From assembly GCA_963925895.1 (NCBI GenBank), contig CAWUVH010000015.1:21135-85134 (forward strand): DNA of 64,000 bases, in the 5' to 3' direction. This DNA comes from Eutrophovita sp913057845. GTDB taxonomy: Bacteria; Pseudomonadota; Gammaproteobacteria; Burkholderiales; Eutrophovitaceae. This document shows positions 55,311 through 62,947 of the stretch, piece after piece. A program made the position numbers and the translations under genes. Position 1 is the stretch's first letter. Every line of letters begins with the position of its first letter. The notes below the pieces were generated by a model. That model did not search any database and was not told the DNA's origin. It saw nothing but the letters and a program-made list of their open reading frames with translations.

Positions 55311-56405
55311 CTACTTAAGGTAACCATTATTTCGCCAAATCGCAAACTCCTCACGAAATGCCATGTAGTTTTCATACACTCGCTTGAATTCCGGATTCAC
55401 TGCCATTTCCTCTGTTGCAACCTCATCCCAAGCACTCTTAAAGGCCGCGAGAATCTCAGGTTTCCAATAATGAATTTGCACGCCCTGCTCTTCAACTAAT
55501 TTAGCGAGCACAGCTGGTTGAGCAAAATCCCCCTGTGCGAGACCGTCACGAATTTTATCGCCACACGCCACTTCAATCACCTTTTGGTGATGCGCAGACA
55601 GACTATTCCAAATATCTATATTGATGAAAACCCCATTAAACGAGGCAGGCTGATGCCAACCCGGGAAATAGTAGTGCTTCGCCACTTGATACATGCCCGA
55701 ACTTTGATCAATAGATGGCATTGAGAATTCTGTAGCGTCGATCGTCCCCATTTGTAAAGCCTGGAAGATTTCACCGCCAGCTAAGAGCTGAGTGGATACC
55801 CCCAACTTATCCATAACTTTTGCGCCCAAACCAAAGAAACGCATCTTTAAGCCCTTGAGGTCATCAACGCTGTTAATTTCTTTCTTGAACCAACCGGAAG
55901 CCTCAGGTGGAATCATGTGGCACGGAAGGTACTTAATGTTATGCGCGCCGTATAGTTCATCCGCGAACTTGGAGCCGTCACCGTAATAATACCAAGCTAA
56001 AAATTCGGTAGCATTGGGTCCAAAAGGCACAGCAGTAAACATGCTAAAGACATTGTTGAAACCTGCGTAATAACCAGAACTTGCCCAAGCCATTTCGACC
56101 GAACCTTTAGATGCTGCTGGAATAGCCTCCAATCCAGGCACTAACGCATTGGGCTCATAAAATTTAATGTCTAAAGACCCACTGGACAAAAGCTTAACGG
56201 TTTCTGTCCACTCAACAGCACCAACACCAAGAAGCGGCAAAGACGCTGGAAACGCGCTGGCCATTTTCAACTTAACTGTTTTCACCGGAGCACCTGGTGT
56301 CGTTTCAACAGCTGCCGTAGTCGCGCCGTCGTCTCCCCCACCACAACCTGTCAAAATGAATAGACTAATAAAAACGGAAGCCAAACCGGCTTTAAATTGC
56401 ATCAT
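55311..56405 (-). CDS. dctP: TRAP substrate-binding lipoprotein DctP (copy 1)
   Basis: 364 residues from ATG 56405, with GGGGG upstream. The first 21 residues end in the lipobox LTGC, with Gly at +2, so it should be lipid-anchored. The mature part is a TakP/FcbT1-like binding protein: LKMASAFPASLPLLG, VPGLEAIPAASKGSVEMAW, MRFFGLGAKVMDKLG with the conserved ligand-carboxylate Arg, and IDATEFSMPSID. It is a paralogue of the next gene, with equal length and no alignment gaps by eye over the mature part. The longer open frame (30 extra codons) is not supported. Confidence 0.92.
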   Translation of the reverse strand: MMQFKAGLASVFISLFILTGCGGGDDGATTAAVETTPGAPVKTVKLKMASAFPASLPLLGVGAVEWTETVKLLSSGSLDIKFYEPNALVPGLEAIPAASKGSVEMAWASSGYYAGFNNVFSMFTAVPFGPNATEFLAWYYYGDGSKFADELYGAHNIKYLPCHMIPPEASGWFKKEINSVDDLKGLKMRFFGLGAKVMDKLGVSTQLLAGGEIFQALQMGTIDATEFSMPSIDQSSGMYQVAKHYYFPGWHQPASFNGVFINIDIWNSLSAHHQKVIEVACGDKIRDGLAQGDFAQPAVLAKLVEEQGVQIHYWKPEILAAFKSAWDEVATEEMAVNPEFKRVYENYMAFREEFAIWRNNGYLK

Positions 56406-56417
56406 AATTTCCCCCAC

Positions 56418-56431
56418 GCACTTTTGAGTGC
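56418..56431. other. Hairpin just upstream of the dctP copy 1 ribosome binding site
   Basis: GCACT-TTTG-AGTGC. On the plus strand TTTTT follows at once, giving a small antisense-facing terminator. On the minus strand it lies about two bases before the G-rich ribosome binding site. The rest of the 208-base gap between the two dctP genes shows no gene or clear promoter. Confidence 0.4.
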
Positions 56432-56613
56432 TTTTTAACTTTATGTATCTTTTAAGCCTATCTGAATCGAACCCAACTTGCGGCAAACGAGTCACGACAA
56501 CGCCTATTCCATATTAAACCCTGCTTTACCGTAATTTTACGACAGAAACATGGCCCACGTATTTCGACCAATCAGCGGTTTCGCAATTTAGAACGCTCTC
56601 CCCTTACGATCGT

Positions 56614-57708
56614 CTATCTTAAGTACCCATTATCACTCCAAAGTTTATAATCCTCTCGGAACTTCGTATAAGAATCATGAACTTTTTTAAAATTAGCATT
56701 TTTTTCGGACTCCTCCACCACCACCTCATCCCAAGCAGTACGATATGCATTAAGGATCTCATCTGACCAATAATGAATTTTGACCCCATGATTTTCCATC
56801 ATCCGCCGAATAGCAGGCGCCTGCGTAGCTTCACCTTCTGCAATCATTTCTTTCAGAATGTACCCGCAGGTAACTTCCACAAGTTTTTGATGGTGGCTGG
56901 ACAATGAATTCCAGACGTCGATATTAAAAAATAAGTGCCCAAGCGCTGTCGCCTGATGCCATCCCGGGAAATAATAATGTTTAGCCACTTGATAGAAACT
57001 CGCACTCTCATCGACTGTAGGCACTGAAAACTCTGTCGCATCAATGGTGCCTAGTTGTAAGGCCTGGAAAATATCTCCGCCCGCGAGTAACTGAGTCGCA
57101 ACACCCAATTTATCCATCACTTTGGCACCTAAGCCAAAGAAGCGCATCTTCATGCCTTTAAGATCATCAACAGAGTTGATTTCTTTCCTGAACCACCCTG
57201 AAGCCTCTGGTGGCGTTATAAAACAAGGTACTGCCCTTATGTCGTGTTCGGCGTACATCTCATCCGCGAGTTCGTTGCCACCACCGTACTGCAGCCAAGC
57301 CAAAAGCTCATCAGCCGAAGCGCCAAAAGGAACCGATGTAAAAAAACTAAAGGCTAAATCATTACCCGCGTAAAAACCCGAGGTTGACCAGGCTACATCG
57401 ACAGAGCCCTTGGAGGCAGCAGGAATCGCTTCCAAAGCAGGAACAAGCGCACCTGGCTCAAAAAACTTTATCTCTAACGACCCTGCAGATACTTCCTTAA
57501 TGGTTTTTGAGAAGCGCACCCCATTCTTGCCGATCAACTCGAGAGAGCCGGGAAATGCACTGGCCATTTTCAGCGATACTTTTTTTTGCACCTTAGGCCC
57601 ATCCGAGGCAGCGGACTGCGGCTCCTCCGAATCACCCCCGCCACAACCACTTAAAGCAATTAACATCACGATAGACAGAAAACATGCGAACCAATTAAAT
57701 TGTTTCAT
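56614..57708 (-). CDS. dctP: TRAP substrate-binding lipoprotein DctP (copy 2)
   Basis: 364 residues, preceded by GGGAGA. The lipobox LSGC (ends at residue 22) has Gly at +2. The mature sequence parallels copy 1 throughout: LKMASAFPGSLELIG, VPALEAIPAASKGSVDVAW, MRFFGLGAKVMDKLG, TIDATEFSVPTVD, YYFPGWHQ. Well over half the positions agree by eye. Differences cluster near the likely pocket (WHQATALGHLFF against WHQPASFNGVFI), which suggests a changed ligand. It is the first TRAP gene in transcription order. Confidence 0.92.
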   Translation of the reverse strand: MKQFNWFACFLSIVMLIALSGCGGGDSEEPQSAASDGPKVQKKVSLKMASAFPGSLELIGKNGVRFSKTIKEVSAGSLEIKFFEPGALVPALEAIPAASKGSVDVAWSTSGFYAGNDLAFSFFTSVPFGASADELLAWLQYGGGNELADEMYAEHDIRAVPCFITPPEASGWFRKEINSVDDLKGMKMRFFGLGAKVMDKLGVATQLLAGGDIFQALQLGTIDATEFSVPTVDESASFYQVAKHYYFPGWHQATALGHLFFNIDVWNSLSSHHQKLVEVTCGYILKEMIAEGEATQAPAIRRMMENHGVKIHYWSDEILNAYRTAWDEVVVEESEKNANFKKVHDSYTKFREDYKLWSDNGYLR

Positions 57709-57755
57709 TATTTCTCCCAGAATCGATTTAACGTCTTAATAGAATCTTTTAGTTA

Positions 57756-57812
57756 TCAACGTCCTAGAGCGGAAGCGCCCACATTCCACCTAATGTGAGA
57801 ATACTCTATCAC
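57756..57812 (-). CDS. Possible 18-codon leader ORF upstream of dctP copy 2
   Basis: A GTG at 57812 follows TAAAGGAGG by seven bases, the best Shine-Dalgarno match noticed in this part of the window. It reads 18 codons (ending GASALGR) before TGA. The same frame is open back to an ATG at 57854 (32 codons), where the ribosome binding site itself codes for LKGGK. It may be a leader peptide for the TRAP genes or the end of a decayed gene. No family recognised with confidence. Confidence 0.35.
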   Translation of the reverse strand: MIEYSHIRWNVGASALGR

Positions 57813-57813
57813 A
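57794..57813. promoter_or_regulatory. Operator-like inverted repeat upstream of dctP copy 2
   Basis: TGTGA and TCACA arms are separated by ten bases, with partial inner symmetry. The spacing is wrong for CRP but could suit another regulator. It overlaps the GTG of the small ORF and lies about 86 bases before the dctP start. Confidence 0.3.
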
Positions 57814-57864
57814 GTTTTTCCTCCTTTAAGCCGCAGCACGCCAACCCCTAGCATGCTCAGCGAC

Positions 57865-59022
57865 TCATCGGAAAGACCTAAAGAATTGGCGCATATCCTG
57901 CACCAACAGCTCTGGCTGCTCTAATGCAGCAAAGTGCCCGCCTCTGTCGCACGTAGTCCAACTTTGAATATTAGAATAAAACAGATCGGCTACCGAGCGC
58001 GGCGGAGAGAGAATTTCCTTTGGAAATTCGATATATCCGGTAGGCACATCAACAGTTTTGCCGATTGGAATAGGCCATGGGCCGTGCATTCTGGCGTAAT
58101 AGGGCCAAAACGAAGAACCAATAGCGCCCGTAATCCAGTAAAGCATGATGTCAGTGAGCATTGTGTCACGACCAAAATAACCATCTAGATCACCCCGATG
58201 GTCAGTCCACGTATGAAACTTCTCAACCAACCAAGCCGCCAAACCGATAGGGGAATCGGTCAAACCGTAGGACAGCGTCTGTGGTTTTGTCCCCTGAATC
58301 CACTGATAACCAGTTTCATCTTTCAAAAACTTATTCAGTTGCGCGAGGAAAATAGCTTCTTCCGGAGTCGGATTCTTGACAATACTTGAATCCCTGCGCA
58401 CAGCAAGAAAATTAAGGTGTATCGCTCTCAACAATTCCGGATAAGCAAAACCCATGCGGGAGGTTACAAAGCCGCCCCAATCCCCTCCTTGCGCAACAAA
58501 AGAGTCAAAGCCCAATACTTTCGTCATCAACTCAGCAAACGCATCTGCAATCTGCTCTACTGAAAAACGAGCTTGGCCTGGTTGGTACGAGAACGTATAG
58601 CCAGGTAAAGACGGCGCAATAACTGTGAAGGAGTCCGCCGCAGATCCGCCATGCGACACAGGATCAGTAAGCATCGGCAATATCTTATGGAACTCATACA
58701 CCGACCCTGGCCAGCCATGCGACAGCAGCAATGGCAAGGGGTTTTCCCCTTTCCCCTCCTCATATATGAAGTGCAAGTCAATACCAGCGACCTTGGCCTT
58801 ATATTGTTTAAAGCGATTGATGACCCCCTCATGCGTTCGCCAGTCATATTCATTGGCCCAGTACGCACAAAGGTCTTTTAAATATGCCAAATCCGTCCCG
58901 TAGCCCCAATTGTTATCGGGGATTTCATCTGGCCAGCGCGTATTCTCCAATCGCCGCCTCAAGTCAGTTAAAACCTCATCAGGAACCGAAAGCGTAAATG
59001 GTGTCAGCAGCTTATTGAGCAT
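57865..59022 (-). CDS. Epoxide hydrolase (EHN-domain, alpha/beta hydrolase)
   Basis: 385 residues from ATG 59022. The N-terminal EHN domain (about 1-110) contains DEVLTDLRRRLENTRWPDEI and WRTHEGVINRFKQYKAKVAGIDLHFI (in segments). The catalytic domain has oxyanion hole SHGWPGSVYEFHK, nucleophile Asp in VAQGGDWGGFVTSRMG, and catalytic His in RGGHFAALEQPELLVQD. These match microsomal-type epoxide hydrolases, which open epoxides to diols through an Asp ester. It lies directly upstream of the TRAP genes on the same strand. Confidence 0.92.
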   Translation of the reverse strand: MLNKLLTPFTLSVPDEVLTDLRRRLENTRWPDEIPDNNWGYGTDLAYLKDLCAYWANEYDWRTHEGVINRFKQYKAKVAGIDLHFIYEEGKGENPLPLLLSHGWPGSVYEFHKILPMLTDPVSHGGSAADSFTVIAPSLPGYTFSYQPGQARFSVEQIADAFAELMTKVLGFDSFVAQGGDWGGFVTSRMGFAYPELLRAIHLNFLAVRRDSSIVKNPTPEEAIFLAQLNKFLKDETGYQWIQGTKPQTLSYGLTDSPIGLAAWLVEKFHTWTDHRGDLDGYFGRDTMLTDIMLYWITGAIGSSFWPYYARMHGPWPIPIGKTVDVPTGYIEFPKEILSPPRSVADLFYSNIQSWTTCDRGGHFAALEQPELLVQDMRQFFRSFR

Positions 59023-59068
59023 ATGGATGTATCCCAAGATTCAAAAAGAGTTATTTTAACGAAAAGCC

Positions 59069-59092
59069 CTTGCCGAAAAAACTGACGGCAAG
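59069..59092 (-). terminator. Inverted repeat between the zincin gene and the epoxide hydrolase
   Basis: CTTGCCG and CGGCAAG arms around a ten-base loop; on the minus strand GGCTTTTCG follows. A modest terminator candidate separating the Sel1/zincin pair from the epoxide hydrolase. Confidence 0.4.
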
Positions 59093-59186
59093 CAGGATAA
59101 GGTGAGTAACGAATAAATGTTGACGATTTCTAATCTTTGAACAACTCTATGCCGCCGGGCTTGCTGGCAAGCAAGTGCACAACAAA

Positions 59187-59810
59187 CTATTCGCCCGTAT
59201 CGGGATCACAAGCCTGACCCTGAGAGTAAGCCACTCTTATTTGGCTGCCAACAATTTCTAAGAAACGTTTCTGAACCGCATAAGCCTCCTGCTCACGTCG
59301 GTACCAACGTTCACACTCCTTAAGGTCTAGCAGCTCTTTATTCACATCCTGCACATAGTGAACAAGTTCATGTAGTAACACTGAGCGTGCGAAGACATTC
59401 GTCTCAGGCTCCATCGATTCATCAAGATAAACACCTTCACCCGCCCGATAAACCGCAAGGGCGCCGCATGGCTTCTGGCACGCATATTGCTGCACCAAAG
59501 AGCCCGGAACCTTTCTTATTAGCGGAGGTGTCTCAGGTATCCGATATTTGGTGATTTGATCAAGCGCCGCAAGAAGATCCGACACAAGCCTATCGGTCGG
59601 GATATGTTGCGTTTGGCCCAATATTTGACTCAAATCACGCCCGCCATCGGCAGGATAATTACTGTAGACACCCGGAATTTGAGAAGTCGTCTCATCTACC
59701 GCCACCGCGCTCGAGAGACCGCATCCGATAACAGACAAACCCGTCAATAACCAAACACCAAGCCGTCGATATCTGGCTGATGTCACAAGATGTTTCCCCC
59801 GTCTTATCAC
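59187..59810 (-). CDS. Secreted zincin-like metallopeptidase (DUF6647-like)
   Basis: 207 residues with an N-terminal hydrophobic segment (about 17-37) that could be a signal peptide or, through VIGC at residue 30, a lipobox. HELVH at 147-151 is a zinc-protease motif; Glu175 in EQEAYAVQ is a plausible third ligand. CERWYRREQEAYAVQ after the motif resembles DUF6647 proteins (family name from memory). Cysteines at 111, 115, 166 and 201 may form disulfides. Its GTG overlaps the Sel1 gene's TAG by one base, so translation is coupled. Confidence 0.65.
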   Translation of the reverse strand: MIRRGKHLVTSARYRRLGVWLLTGLSVIGCGLSSAVAVDETTSQIPGVYSNYPADGGRDLSQILGQTQHIPTDRLVSDLLAALDQITKYRIPETPPLIRKVPGSLVQQYACQKPCGALAVYRAGEGVYLDESMEPETNVFARSVLLHELVHYVQDVNKELLDLKECERWYRREQEAYAVQKRFLEIVGSQIRVAYSQGQACDPDTGE

Positions 59811-60691
59811 TAGATGCTCGACTCACCTTCATCCAGGCTTTTCTGCGGTTCTTGAGGTGCTGTAAATTTTTTCAGAGCATCCAAACGACCCGTAGCTTCC
59901 AGTCGTTGAGCATCCGTTAATTGACTCACGAGCGAGCGAGCTTCCCGCTCAGCAAACCGAAGGCTATCCTGGTCTTGCGGGTCCAACATCAGGCTCGAAA
60001 CCTGATACCACGCCAGCGCTTCAACAAGATCTTTCTTAATCCCCGAGCCATCGCGATACAATCCACCCAAAGACAACATTGAGTAGGGGTCGCCCAACTC
60101 AGAACCCAGCAAGAACCATTCGTATGCGGATTCAAAACTTTGATCTAGGCCTCGGCCAGATTGATAGAGTGCCCCAACATTGTAATGAGCGAGTGGATCT
60201 CCGGCATCTGCTGCAGTTTTATACCAAGTCATTGCCAAAATATAGTCTTGCGTGACACCATCTCCAATTTCATAGCAATCACCAACAGAGTTCATAGCCC
60301 AGGCATTACCTCCTATTGCAGCCTTAAGCCACCAACCAAAAGCCTGTTTAATGTCTCTTTCAACTCCCTGTCCATTGGCGTATGCAAGACCAAGATTATT
60401 CATGGCAAGGAGATAGCCTCGATCAGCTGCTGCAGTCCACCACGTCACAGCCTCTTCAAAACTTTGCTTCCCGTCGTAACCTGTAGCCCACAACAATCCG
60501 ACATTATTCATTGCCTTCACGTCCCCCCGCTCCGCAAGCAAGCCAAGATTATATGGGTCGAGCATATCCTTATTCGACTCAATATCCGTAAAGGTTTCAG
60601 CTCGAGGCTGCGAGAGCTCATCTGCGTGCAACCCAGAACTCAATCCAAAAAAAAGACTCAGCAAGCCCATCACAAAATATTTAATCTTCAT
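59810..60691 (-). CDS. Secreted Sel1-repeat protein
   Basis: 293 residues from ATG 60691 with GAGG six bases upstream. A signal peptide (VMGLLSLFFGLSSGLHA) precedes five consecutive Sel1 repeats of 36 residues (about 75-255), e.g. AMNNLGLAYANGQGVERD and AHYNVGALYQSGRGLDQS. Sel1 repeats form TPR-like superhelices for protein-protein contacts in the periplasm. The C-terminus is charged and Gln-rich. It is coupled to the downstream zincin, so they may work as a complex (inference). It follows the dehalogenase-like gene by 45 bases. Confidence 0.88.
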   Translation of the reverse strand: MKIKYFVMGLLSLFFGLSSGLHADELSQPRAETFTDIESNKDMLDPYNLGLLAERGDVKAMNNVGLLWATGYDGKQSFEEAVTWWTAAADRGYLLAMNNLGLAYANGQGVERDIKQAFGWWLKAAIGGNAWAMNSVGDCYEIGDGVTQDYILAMTWYKTAADAGDPLAHYNVGALYQSGRGLDQSFESAYEWFLLGSELGDPYSMLSLGGLYRDGSGIKKDLVEALAWYQVSSLMLDPQDQDSLRFAEREARSLVSQLTDAQRLEATGRLDALKKFTAPQEPQKSLDEGESSI

Positions 60692-60736
60692 ATCTTTCCT
60701 CATTTAAAGTCTAATCGACACTCCAAATCACACCGG

Positions 60737-61600
60737 CTAGCCGAGAAAGAATGGCACAACCTCCTCGAGCAACTCTTCGGGAGCCTCCTCCGGGATAAAA
60801 TGACCACACGGAAGAGATTTACCAATCACGTTGTCCGCTTTTTCTTTCCAGGTATCCACCACATTGAATAAAGAGTCCATTTTGCCAAACTGACCCCATA
60901 TGGTATAGACCGGACAAGAGAGTTTAGTTCCTAGATCTTTTTCATCATCCTCGTAATCGATCGTTGCTGCTGCTCGATAATCCTCCAATCCACAACGAAT
61001 GGTTCCAGGCAAAGTGAATGCTCTTAAGTACTCCGCAAATAGCGCATCATCGATAGCATCTGGACGCCAACTGAGCGAGCGGAACATCGACTGAAGAAAA
61101 GGCTCAGCACTATTTCTGATCATAATTTCCGGAAGATCTGGTGCTTGAAAATAAAACCAATGCCAGTAGGCGGCCGCTAGCTCTCGCCCCATCTGACTGA
61201 AAACCGTGTGGGTCGGAACGATATCCAAAACCACTAGCTTTTCAACTCGGTCTGAGAAATCAAATGCCAAACGATGCGCAACTCGAGCACCTCGGTCATG
61301 ACCCATAACATAAAATTTTTCGTGCCCTAGTTCAGTGACCAAACAGGCGATATCTTTGGACATCGTTTTCTTGTCAAATCCAGAAGCGGCCTTCTCTGAG
61401 TCTCCATACCCTCTCAAGTCAGGGATAATTAAGTTAAAGTTCTTCATCAAATGTGACGATACCTTATGCCACATCTGCCCTGTTTGTGGGTACCCATGCA
61501 GCAGAACCAAAGTAGGGCCTTGGCCTCCGGTCCAAACATTCATTCGAATACCGTTAGCACGAACCGTTGAACGACTCATTCCCACCATAAAATCAGACAT
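60737..61600 (-). CDS. Haloacetate/fluoroacetate dehalogenase-like alpha/beta hydrolase
   Basis: 287 residues from ATG 61600. The sequence follows the fluoroacetate dehalogenase pattern: LLHGYPQTGQMWHKV, DLRGYGDSEK, GHDRGARVAHRLA with nucleophile Asp102 and the carboxylate-binding Arg103 and Arg106, LDIVPT with Asp126, the His147-Trp148 pair of the halide pocket, and CGHFIPEEAP with catalytic His267. An Asp nucleophile also fits epoxide hydrolases, but the two arginines favour a halo-acid. The halide-site Tyr of the Rhodopseudomonas enzyme appears to be Thr here. It is followed by the Sel1 gene. Confidence 0.75.
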   Translation of the reverse strand: MSDFMVGMSRSTVRANGIRMNVWTGGQGPTLVLLHGYPQTGQMWHKVSSHLMKNFNLIIPDLRGYGDSEKAASGFDKKTMSKDIACLVTELGHEKFYVMGHDRGARVAHRLAFDFSDRVEKLVVLDIVPTHTVFSQMGRELAAAYWHWFYFQAPDLPEIMIRNSAEPFLQSMFRSLSWRPDAIDDALFAEYLRAFTLPGTIRCGLEDYRAAATIDYEDDEKDLGTKLSCPVYTIWGQFGKMDSLFNVVDTWKEKADNVIGKSLPCGHFIPEEAPEELLEEVVPFFLG

Positions 61601-61656
61601 ACCGATCTCTCTCGTAATTACTAAGCACTTATTGTACTCACACACTTCATTTAAAT

Positions 61657-62859
61657 TCAGCCACCCAAATGAACTTTTATTCTACGTACTCCTTCAGCGA
61701 GCACGGCTATCGGCTTGGGATAAGAAAAGCGAATATGCTCACTCGCTCGATTAACACCAAAGTCTAGTCCAGGGGCAACAGCCACACCTGCATTCTCGAG
61801 TAGATCCTGACAAAATCCGAAGCTATCCTTCGTGAATTTACTGCAGTCCGCGTAAATGTATATCGCGCCCATTGGATCAATAGGGATCGTGAAGCCGATA
61901 TCTTTAAGCTCAGCCAATAAAAAATCTCGTTGCTCTTGATAGCGACTACGATACTCCTCGCACGCTTTAATAGTTTCGGGATGAAATGCGGCGACTGCAG
62001 CCCTCTGAGCAACGTCGGGACTTGAAATATATAAGTTTTGGGCAAGCTTCTCAAAATCATCGACATACTCCTCTGGCAAAACGGCCCAACCCAATCGCCA
62101 ACCCGTCATCGCGAAATATTTAGAAAAGCTATTAATCACAAATAAATCATCCCCAAATTCAAGCGCAGATGAAATTTCTTCCCCATAGGTAAGTCCGTGA
62201 TAAATCTCATCAACAATTAAAACCCCTTGATTTGCTTGAACCACGCGATGAATATCTCGCAAAACGTCTTTTTTAATCAATGTGCCTGTCGGATTAGAAG
62301 GGCTGGCGACCATAACCCCCACGGTTCTCTCCGTCCAATACCGCTCGACCAACTCTGCAGTTAACTGATAATCAGTATCGGGGCCAACAGGGATCAGTGT
62401 TGATCGACCCTCCATAGCCGAGACGAAATGGCGATTGCACGGATAGCTTGGATCCGGCATGAGAATTTCATCTCCTGGTGACAAAAGCACACCCATTGTG
62501 AGTAGTAACGCGCCAGATGAGCCCGTCGTAACCGCAATACGTTTTTTGGAAATATCGAGGCCATATCTGTCTCGATACCATTGAGATATTGCTGAGCGCA
62601 ATTCATCACTGCCAAGCGAAGGTAAGTAACGCATACTGTCTGCGCGGAGCGAACGAACCGCCTCATCAACAATCAGTTGAGGCGTTGCGAAATCAGGCTC
62701 ACCAACCGCCAGATTCACTATATCCACTCCTGCGGCCTGAAGTTCCATTGCGCGCGTGATGATGCCCATCACATAAAACGGTTCGATATGCCCTAACCGT
62801 GATGCTTTTTTTAACTTTGATTCATTGCCCAAAGCCTTCGCATGCTCCATATTCATCAT
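61657..62859 (-). CDS. Pyridoxal-phosphate aminotransferase, class I
   Basis: 400 residues. Fold-type I aminotransferase: VNLAVGEPDFATPQ, RYLPSLGSDELRSAISQWY, PSNPTGTLIKKDVL, DEIYHGLTYG, and the PLP Lys in NSFSKYFAMTGWRLGW. The C-terminus has IRFSYPKPI with the substrate-carboxylate Arg. It is similar to the aspartate/aromatic aminotransferase group; its true substrate is unclear. The start may be one of three nearby ATGs. It is divergent from the ketopantoate-reductase-like gene (88 bases). Confidence 0.88.
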   Translation of the reverse strand: MMNMEHAKALGNESKLKKASRLGHIEPFYVMGIITRAMELQAAGVDIVNLAVGEPDFATPQLIVDEAVRSLRADSMRYLPSLGSDELRSAISQWYRDRYGLDISKKRIAVTTGSSGALLLTMGVLLSPGDEILMPDPSYPCNRHFVSAMEGRSTLIPVGPDTDYQLTAELVERYWTERTVGVMVASPSNPTGTLIKKDVLRDIHRVVQANQGVLIVDEIYHGLTYGEEISSALEFGDDLFVINSFSKYFAMTGWRLGWAVLPEEYVDDFEKLAQNLYISSPDVAQRAAVAAFHPETIKACEEYRSRYQEQRDFLLAELKDIGFTIPIDPMGAIYIYADCSKFTKDSFGFCQDLLENAGVAVAPGLDFGVNRASEHIRFSYPKPIAVLAEGVRRIKVHLGG

Positions 62860-62947
62860 CTTTTCACTTCAAATATATAATTGTACTCGTCGACAGCACT
62901 AATCTAAGATTCAAAAATATAATTGTTCTATTTTTCTGGGGAAAAGA

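Noticed and set aside
57794..57813. CRP (cAMP receptor protein) site
   Set aside because: CRP needs TGTGA-N6-TCACA; here the spacing is ten bases. Retained only as a generic inverted repeat.
62918..62923. TATAAT as a promoter for the ketopantoate-reductase-like gene
   Set aside because: The nearest -35 match (TCGACA) is 22 bases away, too far; it may be chance in an AT-rich gap.
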